Program-made: the position numbers and the translations under genes
The notes under the pieces: generated by a model
Seen by the model: only the letters and a program-made list of their open reading frames with translations
Database searches by the model: none
What the model was told of the DNA's origin: nothing
NCBI RefSeq assembly: GCF_044987625.1
Contig: NZ_JBJDSB010000004.1
Location: forward strand, 186,001-250,000
DNA: 64,000 nt
Origin: Desulfobaculum sp044987625
Lineage (GTDB): Bacteria; Desulfobacterota; Desulfovibrionia; Desulfovibrionales; Desulfovibrionaceae
Reading direction: 5' to 3'
Shown: positions 1 to 8,305 of the stretch, piece by piece
Layout of the letters: the number at the start of each line of letters is the position of its first letter
Numbering within the stretch: position 1 is the stretch's first letter

Positions 1-1417
1 CCTTGGCGTACACCATGTCCGCACCGGAGGTCTGCATGGCCAGCCCTAGGGCGATTGTGCCGATGATGAGCATAAGGATTTTAACGTCCACCGCCCTGTA
101 GGCCTCTTTAAGGCTCAGGCAGCCTGTCAGGATCATGGCGAAGGCTCCGGCAAACGCGCCGGTGAGGATGTTGGCCAGCCCCGAGACCACGGCGGCAATC
201 ATCAACACAAAGATGCCAATGGCAAGGGGCGCCCGGCGGCGGTTGACAATGTCTTTGACCACGTTGTCGTTGAGGACGATGAAGTTTTCTTCCTTGCGGA
301 TGCGGTCCAATGCGTGGGGTTTGAGTTGGACCAAAATAACGTCGCCCACCCGCAGTTTCATGGAGTGAGCCTTTGTCCAGGAGTAATGGGAGTGGCGCCG
401 CAGCAAGCCGATGATGCAGTTTTCCTGATCGTCGGCCAGAAAGAGATCGTCCAGCGTAACGCCGCGCGCGTCGGAGCCTGACGGGACAAGCAGCTCCACG
501 AGCTGGGTGTCGCTGAGGTGGGGGCACGCGAAACCGGGGTTGCCGGCATCCTCGCTGTTCAGGATGGCTGTCAGGTCGTCGGCTGAACCTTTTGCCAGAA
601 TGCGGTCGTCGGCCTGCAGCACGACGTTGTCGGTATTGACGTCGTAGATTTCTTCCCCGCGGAACACCTCGTATATTGTGAGGGATTCATATTTTTGGGG
701 CATGCCCTGCGCTGGGTTGATGCCCACAAGGCTACTGTTCGGATAGACCGTAAGCTCCGACAAATACAGGTCTGCCGCCGAGTTTTCGTGCGAGAAGGGA
801 AAGGCGTGCTCCGGGAGGAGGACGTCCGCAAAAAAATACATGAACACCGCGCCGCAAATGGCAATGGGCACGCCCAGTACCGAAAGCTCAAACATGCCGA
901 TGGGACTGGCCCCCAAGCTGAACGCCGTATCACTCACCAAAATGTTGGTCGAGGTGCCGATGAGGGTACAGGTGCCCGCCAGAATGGAGATGTAGGACAG
1001 GGGGATAAGCAGTTTGGACGGCGCGAACCCGAACCGGCTGCACGCGGCCATGATGATGGACATAAACAGGATGACCACAGGGGTGTTGTTGAGGAAGGCC
1101 GATAAGGTGCCCACCAGCAACAAGCTGACAAGAAGAAGCCGCTTGCGGCTGCCTGCTGTAAATTTGATGGTGGTTCTGGTGATGAAGTTCAGAGCGCCTG
1201 TGCGGACCAGCCCACGGCTGACCACAAAGAGCGCCCCCACCGCAAGGGGAGCCGGATTGGCAAAGCCCGATACGGCCTGAACCGGGGTGAGTTGACCGGC
1301 CACCATCAATACGACCACAAGGCCCAGACCGGTCAGGTCGACCGGGAGCTTTTCGGTGACCAGCAAAACGATGGCAATGACGAGAATGGAGCTGACGATA
1401 ATGATGTCTGGAGTCAT
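1..1417 (-). CDS. SLC13/DASS-family anion permease with internal RCK_C modules (3' end cut by window edge)
   Basis: Inner-membrane permease of the divalent-anion/ArsB-like superfamily, which imports di- or tricarboxylates, sulfate or similar anions with Na+ or H+; the substrate cannot be told from sequence. The protein starts MTPDIIIVSSILVIAIVLL, and the first hydrophobic half contains the family-like 'FLNNTPVVILF' stretch at about residues 115-125. A soluble insert at about residues 195-380 has two TrkA_C/RCK_C-like modules (one ends near 'VVLQADDRILAKG', the other near 'LRVGDVILVQL'), as in many SLC13 proteins. The second membrane half has only begun when the window ends, so roughly the last third is missing. 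The start is set by an AAAGGATC ribosome site 6 nt upstream of the ATG at 1417. RCK_C modules often bind nucleotides or small ligands in transporters; that role is inference here. Confidence 0.85.
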   Translation of the reverse strand, partial: MTPDIIIVSSILVIAIVLLVTEKLPVDLTGLGLVVVLMVAGQLTPVQAVSGFANPAPLAVGALFVVSRGLVRTGALNFITRTTIKFTAGSRKRLLLVSLLLVGTLSAFLNNTPVVILFMSIIMAACSRFGFAPSKLLIPLSYISILAGTCTLIGTSTNILVSDTAFSLGASPIGMFELSVLGVPIAICGAVFMYFFADVLLPEHAFPFSHENSAADLYLSELTVYPNSSLVGINPAQGMPQKYESLTIYEVFRGEEIYDVNTDNVVLQADDRILAKGSADDLTAILNSEDAGNPGFACPHLSDTQLVELLVPSGSDARGVTLDDLFLADDQENCIIGLLRRHSHYSWTKAHSMKLRVGDVILVQLKPHALDRIRKEENFIVLNDNVVKDIVNRRRAPLAIGIFVLMIAAVVSGLANILTGAFAGAFAMILTGCLSLKEAYRAVDVKILMLIIGTIALGLAMQTSGADMVYAK

Positions 1418-1707
1418 GTGAGATCCTTTGGGATGCTGTCACACTGGTTCTCTTATTCATCAAGAATCAGGAAGCCATGCAAAAAAGTCAAGATGATGTA
1501 TGCACGACAGAGCGCCATCCTCATGGCGTCCTTACGCAAGACGTGCGATGCCGCCCCCGTGCTTTTTCGCAGGCTCGAAAGGTGATTGCCCACGGCCGAA
1601 ACGCGCCACGGTGTGCCGCTGTGGTATGGCGCAAACGCCAGCGGCGCGGCCGGGGTGAGAAGCGGCCAAGGCGCCAGAGCCGGAGCGTTCCGGCGCCCGG
1701 AGGCGGC

Positions 1708-2301
1708 CTACTTCCGCCACTTGTTGCGGTGCGGCTCCTGCAATTCTTGCCCCTCGCCGGGGTATTCGGCGCGTTGGTCCTGCGGGGTGGGCACGGGGCG
1801 CGGCCAGTGCCCGGGCTGCGGCTCCGGGCCTTCCAGCGCCACATCCGAGGGCCGCGAATCCGCAAGGGCGGGGTGCGTACGCGGGTCTGCATCCGCAACG
1901 GGCAGGGAGAATTCAATGGGGATGCCGTTGGGGTCGAAGCAGTACACGGACTTGATGAACCCGTGGTCCACAACCTCCGAAGGCATGCAGCCCATGGCGT
2001 CCAGCTTGTCCTTGACCTCCCACAGGTCCTCCATGGTTGCCACGCCAAAGGAGACATGATCGAAGATAAAAGGGCCCTTGACGGGGTAGCCGTGGTCCTT
2101 TTCGGCGACGGGCTTGGTCTCCGGCCACTCGAAAAAGGCAATCATGTCGTCATCGGAAATTTGGAAAAAGTAGTGCCGGTAGCCCGGATGCCCCAGCCCC
2201 GCGACAAGGCGCATGCCAAGCAGGTCGCGCCAGAAGCGGATGGTGGCGTCCATGTCGCCCGTGGCCATGGCGAGGTGATTGATGCCGGTGTATGTGGGCA
2301 T
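1708..2301 (-). CDS. VOC (glyoxalase/bleomycin resistance) superfamily protein
   Basis: Small metal-dependent enzyme or binding protein of the vicinal-oxygen-chelate fold (197 aa). Both beta-alpha-beta-beta-beta modules can be seen. The first begins 'GINHLAMAT' (His9), and the second has 'FDHVSFGV' followed by 'GIPIEFSLPV', which gives the usual His...Glu metal-ligand pattern. The ATG at 2301 has a GGAGG site close upstream; a longer frame to 2394 exists but lacks the family start. The last 60 or so residues (from about 'DADPRTHPALAD') are a proline- and glutamate-rich tail outside the VOC fold, which is unusual. Substrate unknown; glyoxalase I, dioxygenase and fosfomycin-type activities all use this fold. 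It stands alone between the permease and rdgC. Confidence 0.85.
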   Translation of the reverse strand: MPTYTGINHLAMATGDMDATIRFWRDLLGMRLVAGLGHPGYRHYFFQISDDDMIAFFEWPETKPVAEKDHGYPVKGPFIFDHVSFGVATMEDLWEVKDKLDAMGCMPSEVVDHGFIKSVYCFDPNGIPIEFSLPVADADPRTHPALADSRPSDVALEGPEPQPGHWPRPVPTPQDQRAEYPGEGQELQEPHRNKWRK

Positions 2302-2505
2302 GGCGTCCTCCGGTGGTGCGCAGTTGCGGTGTCGGAAAATGGAGCGTTCTGGACGCTTGGGCTGGAGCATACCTGAGGCCGCGCGCCGCTTCAACAGCCC
2401 GGAGGAAGCGGGTTACCCCTTGCCCCCGATGGCGGTGGGCGTTATCAAGTGCCCTTGATGTTCGGCGGCATGCGCCGCTGCCCCTACAGCGATAAGGAGA
2501 ACACA

Positions 2506-3120
2506 GTGGGATTTATATCCGCCAGTGCGACGTTTACGCGATACCGCCTGCTTGAGGAGGTGCCGGAGTCTCTGTGGGCAGAGATACCGGACCGCCTGAA
2601 GCGCAACGCGTTTATGGACATAGACGATACCGCCGACGAGCGGTCTTTTGGTTGGGTGTGCTTTGACGATATGCTCGATACTCAGTGGGCCACTGCGCCG
2701 CCGGAAAAGGGCCATTATCTGACCTTTGGCCTGCGCCTCGACACCCGCCGCATGAGCGCGGCCGTGGTGAAAAAGCACTTCCAGATTGCGCTCAATCAGG
2801 AGATGGACCGCATCCGCGAGCAGGGCAAAAAGTTTGTCTCGCGCGACAGGAAGAAGGAGCTTAAGGAGCAGGTCACCCTGCGCCTTCGCGCCCGTACGCT
2901 GCCGGTTCCCGCGCAGTTTGACGTGGTGTGGAACATTCAGGACAACATTGTGTACCTCGCGTCCACGCAGTCCAAGCTGCGCAGCCTGTTCGAGGACATG
3001 TTCACCCTGACCTTCGACCTGCATCTGGAACCGCTGACGCCGTACTACAAGGCCGTTGAGCTCCTCGGCGAGGACAGGGCCAAGGCGTTGGATGACATCG
3101 AAGCCGAGCACTTCGCCTAG
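2506..3120 (+). CDS. rdgC: RdgC-family recombination-associated protein (N-terminal part, 204 aa)
   Basis: RdgC is a ring-shaped, sequence-independent DNA-binding protein that in E. coli restrains RecA-driven recombination. This protein begins with a GTG at 2506 preceded by AAGGAGA at the right spacing, giving 'MGFISASATFTRYRL', a typical RdgC start for this group; an ATG at 2449 would add 19 unrelated residues. The middle has the basic stretch 'KKFVSRDRKKELKEQVTL', and 'FDVVWNIQDNIVYLASTQSK' matches the RdgC segment that follows its basic helix. At 204 aa it is about 100 aa shorter than the E. coli protein and stops where the C-terminal domain would begin. The next gene starts 15 nt later and may supply the missing part. 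Confidence 0.8.
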   Translation: MGFISASATFTRYRLLEEVPESLWAEIPDRLKRNAFMDIDDTADERSFGWVCFDDMLDTQWATAPPEKGHYLTFGLRLDTRRMSAAVVKKHFQIALNQEMDRIREQGKKFVSRDRKKELKEQVTLRLRARTLPVPAQFDVVWNIQDNIVYLASTQSKLRSLFEDMFTLTFDLHLEPLTPYYKAVELLGEDRAKALDDIEAEHFA

Positions 3121-3135
3121 CCAAAGGACAAGCAT

Positions 3136-3666
3136 ATGGAAGACGCATATCTCGGACAGGCCAAGGATATCGTCCTTGGTCAGGATTTTCTGACGTGGCT
3201 CTGGTACAAGAGCGAAGCCACCGGCGGCATCTTCACCATGCCGGACGGCGAAAACTTTGCCCTGTTCATGGAACAGCGCATCTCCGTGCAGGGCGGCGAA
3301 GGGGATTCCAAGGAGACCACCTCCGTCACCGGCCTGATGAGCGAAATGCGCGAGGCCAAGCTCGGCCTTGCCATGGGCAAAAAGGTCACCAAGGCCCAGT
3401 TCCGCGTGGAGGTCGACTCCGACGCGTGGCAGTTCACCATCAAGGCCGAGGACTTCGCCTTCAACGGCTTCAAAACCCCCAAAGTGGACACCAAGCGCGA
3501 CGATGACGACGACCCGGATGGCATCTTCCTTGAGAAGATGTACCTCATTGAACGCGGGCTGTCCTTTGTGGACCACCTGTACTTTGAGTTCCTGAAGCTG
3601 CGCATGTCTCCCGACTGGGAGGAGGAGCGCATGAGCGTTGGCGTGTGGCTGAGCAAGCAGTCCTAA
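3136..3666 (+). CDS. Conserved hypothetical protein, probable RdgC C-terminal partner
   Basis: Acidic 176-aa protein encoded 15 nt downstream of rdgC and clearly co-transcribed (AAAGGACAAGCAT site before the ATG). It has no signal peptide or membrane segment. The early motif 'GQDFLTWLWYKSEATGG' resembles the segment that follows the beta-rich middle of longer RdgC-like proteins. A later Asp-rich loop ('DTKRDDDDDPDG') is followed by a helix, 'LSFVDHLYFEFLKLRMSPDW'. Because the upstream RdgC is short by about one domain, the simplest reading is that the two genes encode a split RdgC or an obligate pair. I cannot prove homology to the RdgC C-terminus without a profile search. The alternative is a lineage-specific accessory protein of unknown role. 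Confidence 0.65.
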   Translation: MEDAYLGQAKDIVLGQDFLTWLWYKSEATGGIFTMPDGENFALFMEQRISVQGGEGDSKETTSVTGLMSEMREAKLGLAMGKKVTKAQFRVEVDSDAWQFTIKAEDFAFNGFKTPKVDTKRDDDDDPDGIFLEKMYLIERGLSFVDHLYFEFLKLRMSPDWEEERMSVGVWLSKQS

Positions 3667-3694
3667 CGCGGGGCGACGCAGCGCGGCGGCCCCT

Positions 3695-3733
3695 CGGGAG
3701 AGACCGGCGCGTGGTGCTTTTCGTCCTCTCCCG
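3695..3733. repeat. Inverted repeat between the rdgC pair and lgt
   Basis: CGGGAGAG at 3695-3702 and CTCTCCCG at 3726-3733 form an 8-bp stem with a 23-nt loop directly upstream of the lgt start. No clean U-tract follows, so it may be a weak terminator, an mRNA stability element or chance. Confidence 0.3.
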
Positions 3734-3748
3734 GCTGAGGAGCCGTAC

Positions 3749-4543
3749 ATGATCACCTATCCGCATATCGACCCTGTGGCGCTGCACCTTGGTCCGCTGT
3801 CCGTGCGCTGGTACGGGCTGATGTATCTGGTGGGCTTTTGCGCCGCGTGGGGGCTGGGGCGTCTTCGCGCCTCGCGCCCCGGGTCCGGCTGGACCGGCGA
3901 AGAGGTGGACGACCTCATCGCGTGGGGCATGCTCGGGGTCATCCTTGGCGCGCGCCTTGGGTACATCCTGTTCTACGACTTTGGCGCCTACCTCGATAAC
4001 CCTCTGGAGATGCTTAAAATCTGGAAGGGCGGGATGTCCTTCCATGGCGGGCTGGTGGGCGTTTTGACCTGCGTGTTCATCTTTGCCCGCAGAACCGGGA
4101 AGACCTTTTTTCAGGTCACGGACTTCATTGCCCCCTTTGCGCCCATTGGCCTGTGCGCCGGGCGCATCGGTAACTTTATCAATGGCGAGTTGTGGGGCCG
4201 CGTCAGCGACGTGCCGTGGGCAATGATTTTCCCCGGTTACGAGGCCGGACCGTTCCCCCGCCACCCCTCACAGCTCTACGAGGCCGCCCTTGAGGGCGTT
4301 GTGCTCTTTATTGTGCTGTTTTGGTTCTCGTCCCGGCCCCGTCCGCGCCGTGCGGTATCCGGGCTGTTTGCCCTTGGGTACGCGTGCGCGCGCATTTTCG
4401 TGGAGTTTTTCCGTGAGCCGGACGCGCAGCTAGGCTTCCTGTTTGGCGACTGGTTGACCATGGGCATGCTGCTCTCCTTGCCCCTTGGCGTGCTGGGCAT
4501 ATGGCTCATCTGGAGCGCCTACCGGGGCGAGGCCGCGCGTTAG
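3749..4543 (+). CDS. lgt: Prolipoprotein diacylglyceryl transferase
   Basis: Inner-membrane enzyme that moves a diacylglyceryl group from phosphatidylglycerol to the lipobox cysteine of prolipoproteins, the first step of lipoprotein maturation. Length (264 aa) and topology (about seven hydrophobic segments) fit the family. Diagnostic parts include the N-terminal 'LSVRWYGLMYLVGF', 'GGMSFHGGLVG' in the middle, and the Lgt signature 'GRIGNFINGELWGR' with its essential Arg/Asn. C-terminal 'RIFVEFFREPDAQLG' is also typical. The start ATG follows CTGAGGAGCC. It is followed at once by a strong bidirectional terminator. Lipoproteins elsewhere in this window (NlpC/P60, DUF1318) would be its substrates. 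Confidence 0.97.
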   Translation: MITYPHIDPVALHLGPLSVRWYGLMYLVGFCAAWGLGRLRASRPGSGWTGEEVDDLIAWGMLGVILGARLGYILFYDFGAYLDNPLEMLKIWKGGMSFHGGLVGVLTCVFIFARRTGKTFFQVTDFIAPFAPIGLCAGRIGNFINGELWGRVSDVPWAMIFPGYEAGPFPRHPSQLYEAALEGVVLFIVLFWFSSRPRPRRAVSGLFALGYACARIFVEFFREPDAQLGFLFGDWLTMGMLLSLPLGVLGIWLIWSAYRGEAAR

Positions 4544-4573
4544 CGGCGGCATTCTCCCCCTGTGTTGAAAAAG

Positions 4574-4610
4574 AAAAAGCCCCCGGCGAGATGCTCGCCG
4601 GGGGCTTTTT
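4574..4610. terminator. Bidirectional rho-independent terminator between lgt and the TrmO-aldolase gene
   Basis: A 12-bp perfect GC-rich stem (GCCCCCGGCGAG and its complement, 3-nt loop) flanked by AAAAA on the left and TTTTT on the right, between two convergent genes, so it can end transcripts from both sides. Confidence 0.92.
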
Positions 4611-4637
4611 GCGTGCAGTGGGTGGGCGTTTGGGGCG

Positions 4638-5630
4638 TTATTTCGCGCCGCCAGCCAGCAGGGCAAGGCGGGCGAGGGTGTCGATTTCCTCATTGAGGGC
4701 CAGGGCGTGGGTGAGGTCGCTCCCCCACGTGACAAGGCCGTGGTTGGTCATGAAGATGGCCTTGTGCGTGCGCGCGGCGTCGCCAACGGCCACGCCAAGC
4801 TCCGGGGTTCCCGGCTGCATGGCGGCGACGGTGGTCAGCATCTCCTGATACACGCCGGCTTCAAACAGCGGCAGGCCTGTGTCCACGTTGCCTGTGGCGA
4901 TGCCGTAGGCCAACAGGTGCGGCGGATGCGTGTGCACCACGGCGCGCGCCTCGGGCTGGTTGCGGTAGATTTCCAGATGCACTGGCGCTTCGGTGGACGC
5001 CGCGCCAGCGCCGGTCACTTTGCCGGTGTCGAGGTCCAGCGTGGTCAGGTCGCCGGGGCGCAGAAAGCCCTTGGCCGAACCGGACCGGGTGATGACCACG
5101 CTCCCGCCGATGCGCACGGAAACGTTGCCGTTAAGGCCGGAGAGCAGGCCCCGCTCCCAGCCCGCGCGGCAGATGGCTTGCAGTTCGTGCCCAACGGCCG
5201 GGGTGATGCCGGAGCCCCAGTTTTCCCGCCCCGGCGTCTCGTTGGCAATGGGTTTGATGTCCACAATGGGGGTGCCGTCCAGCACCTCCAGCCGGTCCAC
5301 GGTGAGGGTCAGGCCGTCAATGGCCAGCAGCCGGACGTGGTGCAGGCCAATGGGGTTTGGCCTGTCGGGGGAGCGGGTGTTGAAGACGCCCTTCTTGGGA
5401 ATGTCGCGGTTGCCGCGCGGGTGCACCTTGAGCACGCGGCGTGTGGACTGGTGCAGCCATGTAAAGAGCAACAGGTCCTGTCCCGGAGTGAGTGTGGACA
5501 GGCCTTCGGCGTATTCCGGCGCAATGGTGACCTGCGCCTGCGGCGCGCCCTCGGAATACTGCTTGGGGCAGGAGGAAAGGTCCTTGAGCGGGGACGAAAC
5601 GGTGCCGATGATGGAAAGCGTGGTGTCCAT
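4638..5630 (-). CDS. trmO: Fusion of TrmO/TsaA-type tRNA methyltransferase and class II aldolase
   Basis: 330-aa two-domain protein. Residues 1-140 are a TsaA/TrmO domain, which in E. coli uses SAM to methylate N6 of t6A37 in tRNA. Typical parts are 'TLSIIGTVSSPLKD', 'LLLFTWLHQS', 'HPRGNRDIPKKGVFNTRSPD' (split here: HPRGNRDIP, KGVFNTRSPDRPNPIGLH) and 'LDGTPIVDIKPI'. Residues 145-330 are a class II aldolase/adducin domain: 'LLSGLNGNVSVR', the zinc-binding 'HTHPPHL' and later 'TNHGLVTWG'. Class II aldolases of this size split sugar phosphates such as fuculose-1-phosphate. The reading frame is continuous, with no stop or shift between domains. A proper AAGGAGACGCGCC site precedes the ATG. It lies 11 nt downstream of thiL, so the two are likely co-transcribed. 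Why the domains are joined is unknown. Confidence 0.9.
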   Translation of the reverse strand: MDTTLSIIGTVSSPLKDLSSCPKQYSEGAPQAQVTIAPEYAEGLSTLTPGQDLLLFTWLHQSTRRVLKVHPRGNRDIPKKGVFNTRSPDRPNPIGLHHVRLLAIDGLTLTVDRLEVLDGTPIVDIKPIANETPGRENWGSGITPAVGHELQAICRAGWERGLLSGLNGNVSVRIGGSVVITRSGSAKGFLRPGDLTTLDLDTGKVTGAGAASTEAPVHLEIYRNQPEARAVVHTHPPHLLAYGIATGNVDTGLPLFEAGVYQEMLTTVAAMQPGTPELGVAVGDAARTHKAIFMTNHGLVTWGSDLTHALALNEEIDTLARLALLAGGAK

Positions 5631-5641
5631 GGCGCGTCTCC

Positions 5642-6631
5642 TTAGGATGAGGTGGAGAAATGGTCGAAACCGGCGTGGCCAAAGGGCGTTTGCCCAAGGA
5701 AGAGGCCCGGGGATTCAGTGACGGTACCGATGATGGTGGCGTCCGGTACGGCTTGCGTCAGGGCCGGGACCTGTTCCGGGGCCACGGCGCCAAGCAGGGC
5801 GTAGTCTTCGCCGCCGAGGATGGCGAATTCTTCCGGCGACAGCCCCTCGCGCTGGCAATAGGCCGTGACGTCGCGGTGCAGGTGCTGCGGGGCTAGGGCA
5901 AGCCGCGCGCCACGTTGCGGCCCGGTCAGGCGTGGCAGGTCGCGGGCAAGGCCGTCGGAAAGGTCCATGAGTGCGGTTACGCCCGGCAGTCCCGCAAGGG
6001 CCAGTCCCTCGGCGACGCGCGGGCGTGGGCGCAGGTGCGCGGCAACAGCGTCAGGGTAGCGCGCGGGCGCGTCGCCGGGGTCGGCCTCAAGGGCCAGCAG
6101 TCCCGCCCGCGCCAGACCAATGCCGCCGCTGATGAAGATGGCGTCGCCAGGGGCGCAGGTCTCGCGCGTGAGGATGCGCCCCGTGGGACCGGGGGCGCCC
6201 CATATGGTCACGGAAAAGCCGAGGCAGGGGCCTTTGGACAGGTCGCCCCCCGTGAGGGGGATGCCGTGCTCCTCGGCCAGGGCGCTCATGCCGGAAAAGA
6301 GACCGTCCCAAAAGGAAGCCTCAAGGGCGGGGGACGCACTGTGCGGAATGATGAGGCCGAGGCTGAAGCCCTCGGGGCGGCAGCCCATGCCCGCGATGTC
6401 GGAAATATTGACGGCAAGGGCCTTGTGGCCGATGTCCGCCGCGCTGAAGTAACTGCGCCGGAAGTGGACATCCTCCAGAAAGAGGTCCGTGGTCATGACG
6501 GTTTCCGGGCCGTCCATGGTCAGGATGGCGCAGTCGTCACCGCGGCCAAGGCGCATGTGCGGATGCGCGGTGGGAAAATGGGCGTCTATCAGGTGCAGGA
6601 AATCCTGCTCGGAAGCTGGGGTTTTGGGCAT
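5642..6631 (-). CDS. thiL: Thiamine-monophosphate kinase
   Basis: Phosphorylates thiamine monophosphate to thiamine pyrophosphate with ATP, the last step of coenzyme synthesis; cytoplasmic. The 329-aa protein shows the ThiL/PurM-like fold in order: 'LGRGDDCAIL' near residue 30, 'TTDLFLEDVHF', 'HKALAVNISDIAGMG', 'LTGGDLSKGP', 'LMDLSDGLARDLPRL' and 'AILGGEDYALLGAV'. These carry the Asp and Gly residues that bind Mg-ATP and substrate. It is the first gene of a two-gene unit with the TrmO-aldolase gene. No thiamine riboswitch is evident in the 200 bp upstream, which is shared with the divergent TPR gene. Confidence 0.95.
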   Translation of the reverse strand: MPKTPASEQDFLHLIDAHFPTAHPHMRLGRGDDCAILTMDGPETVMTTDLFLEDVHFRRSYFSAADIGHKALAVNISDIAGMGCRPEGFSLGLIIPHSASPALEASFWDGLFSGMSALAEEHGIPLTGGDLSKGPCLGFSVTIWGAPGPTGRILTRETCAPGDAIFISGGIGLARAGLLALEADPGDAPARYPDAVAAHLRPRPRVAEGLALAGLPGVTALMDLSDGLARDLPRLTGPQRGARLALAPQHLHRDVTAYCQREGLSPEEFAILGGEDYALLGAVAPEQVPALTQAVPDATIIGTVTESPGLFLGQTPFGHAGFDHFSTSS

Positions 6632-6792
6632 TGGTCCTCATGTGTCCGGCAACGGCCGGGCTGGTGTGGCGTTGGCGCCGCAAGGGCCCGGAAACGATAG
6701 AACAAAAGCCAGCCAAAAGGAAGAAGCCCCCACAGCCACGGTGGCTCGCGGAGAATCCCTTGCCGGAGGGCGGCACATCCGGCATACTCGGG

Positions 6793-6822
6793 GTTGACTC
6801 GGGGAGAGTGTCAACACATTAG
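6793..6822 (+). promoter_or_regulatory. Possible promoter/operator upstream of the receiver-TPR gene
   Basis: TTGACT at 6794-6799 lies 17 bp from CATTAG at 6817-6822. The first hexamer is part of an inverted repeat GTTGAC (6793-6798) / GTCAAC (6810-6815), which could be a regulator site. The -10 match is poor. Confidence 0.3.
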
Positions 6823-6843
6823 AACACGGCGAGGAAGTGACGC

Positions 6844-8190
6844 GTGTCCATGAAAAATGCCATACGTATGAAGCAATACGAGCGTGCCATTGTTGACTTT
6901 GTGGCCAAAGAGGATGGCTGCTTTTTCATACTGAGTCATGACAATACGTTCCTCAAAATGGTGCGGACCACCCTGAATAAGGAACTGGTCATCGGCACCG
7001 ACCGCATCCGGACGCTGGCCGAGGAGGCGCATGTCCTGCGCGAGCTCAAAACCCCGGCCTTCAAGGACAAGCGGGTGGTCCTGCTGGTGGAGCGGCTGCT
7101 CAATAACCGCAACACCCTGCCCTTCATTAAAGACCTCAAGACCCTGTTCCCGGAAATGTACATCGTTGTCCTCACCGCCGAGGTGGAGCGGCAGGTGCTT
7201 ATCCTGCTGCACGAGATTGGCGTGGGCAACTTTATTACCAAGCCGGTGTCCATGGCGACCCTCATCGAGAAGATTGCCTTCACCATCAAGCCGCAGGGCA
7301 AGATTGGCCAGTATATCGACCGCGCCAAGGCCTATCTGGAGAAGGGTAAGTACGAGGAAGCCACCGCCATTGCCGACAAAATTTTGGAGATGAAGCCCGG
7401 CAGCGCCGCCGCGCTGATGATCAAGGGCGACGCTTTTAAGGCCACGGGGGACTTGGACGCCGCAGGCAGCGCCTACGAGGAAGCCCACGACGGCGCAACC
7501 TTGTATCTGGAGCCGCTCAAGAAGCTGGCGGAGCTGTACAAGGAAAGTGGCGACATGGAAAAGCAGCTGGAATACCTTGAAAAGCTGGACCGCCTGTCGC
7601 CGCTGAATGTGGAGCGTAAAATTGCCATGGGCGAAATCCACATGGAGTCCGGCAATGCCGAAAAGGCGACGGAGCTTTTTGAGCAGGCCGTGGAAAACGC
7701 CCGCAAGGAAGCCATGAGCATGATTGAAGAGGTCAAACGCTCCATCGCGGAAAAGTGTATCGAGAGCGCGCCCGACCTTTCCGAAAAATTCTTCCGCTCC
7801 ATCCTCGACTCCAAGGCTGGCGGACTCAAAAAGTCCGACATTGAGACCTTCAACCGCCTTGGCATGGCGCTGCGGCGGCAGGGCCGCTGGAAGGACGCCA
7901 TCGGCGAGTATGAGCAGGCGCTCAAGATCAATCCCAAGGACGAGAACCTCTACTTCAACGTCGCCATCGCCTACTCCGAAGGCCGGGACCATAAAAAGGC
8001 CGTGGAGAACGTGGAAAAGGCGCTGCAGCAGAATCCGGACCTGTGCCTCCTCTCCAGCGTGCTCTGCTTCAACATCGCGGTGATGTACTCCAACGCGGGC
8101 CAGCGCAGTAAGGCCATCACCTATCTGAAAAAGACGCTGGAAGTGGACCCCGATCATCAGGGAGCCAAAAAGCTGCTGTCCGCCATGTAG
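6844..8190 (+). CDS. Degenerate response-regulator receiver with C-terminal TPR repeats
   Basis: 448-aa cytoplasmic protein. Residues 1-145 resemble a CheY-like receiver: an opening strand 'GCFFILSHDNTFLKMVR', a central strand 'RVVLLVERL', 'YIVVLTAEVE' and a final 'NFITKPVSMATLIEKI' that keeps the conserved Thr and Lys. The phospho-acceptor Asp expected after the third strand is Val/Glu here, so it is probably not phosphorylated in the normal way. Residues 155-448 are TPR-like helical pairs, including 'YLEKGKYEEATAIADKIL', 'RLGMALRRQGRWKDAI' and 'YLKKTLEVDPDHQGAKKL', which bind partner proteins. GTG at 6844 is chosen because GAGGA lies about 8 nt upstream; ATG at 6850 is possible. Partner unknown. 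Confidence 0.8.
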   Translation: MSMKNAIRMKQYERAIVDFVAKEDGCFFILSHDNTFLKMVRTTLNKELVIGTDRIRTLAEEAHVLRELKTPAFKDKRVVLLVERLLNNRNTLPFIKDLKTLFPEMYIVVLTAEVERQVLILLHEIGVGNFITKPVSMATLIEKIAFTIKPQGKIGQYIDRAKAYLEKGKYEEATAIADKILEMKPGSAAALMIKGDAFKATGDLDAAGSAYEEAHDGATLYLEPLKKLAELYKESGDMEKQLEYLEKLDRLSPLNVERKIAMGEIHMESGNAEKATELFEQAVENARKEAMSMIEEVKRSIAEKCIESAPDLSEKFFRSILDSKAGGLKKSDIETFNRLGMALRRQGRWKDAIGEYEQALKINPKDENLYFNVAIAYSEGRDHKKAVENVEKALQQNPDLCLLSSVLCFNIAVMYSNAGQRSKAITYLKKTLEVDPDHQGAKKLLSAM

Positions 8191-8305
8191 CCGGATGCGG
8201 GATGCCGGAAACGTCCGGGCGGATGCTTTACACACCGCCCCGGGCGTGTAGTATGCGAGAGGAGAGTCCGACCACGTAATCCGCATCCTCGGGGAGTAGT
8301 CGCAC

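Noticed and set aside
2413..3756. 447-aa minus-strand frame across the rdgC pair
   Set aside because: It mirrors the genuine plus-strand genes in high-GC DNA; no domain, and the plus-strand products are recognisable.
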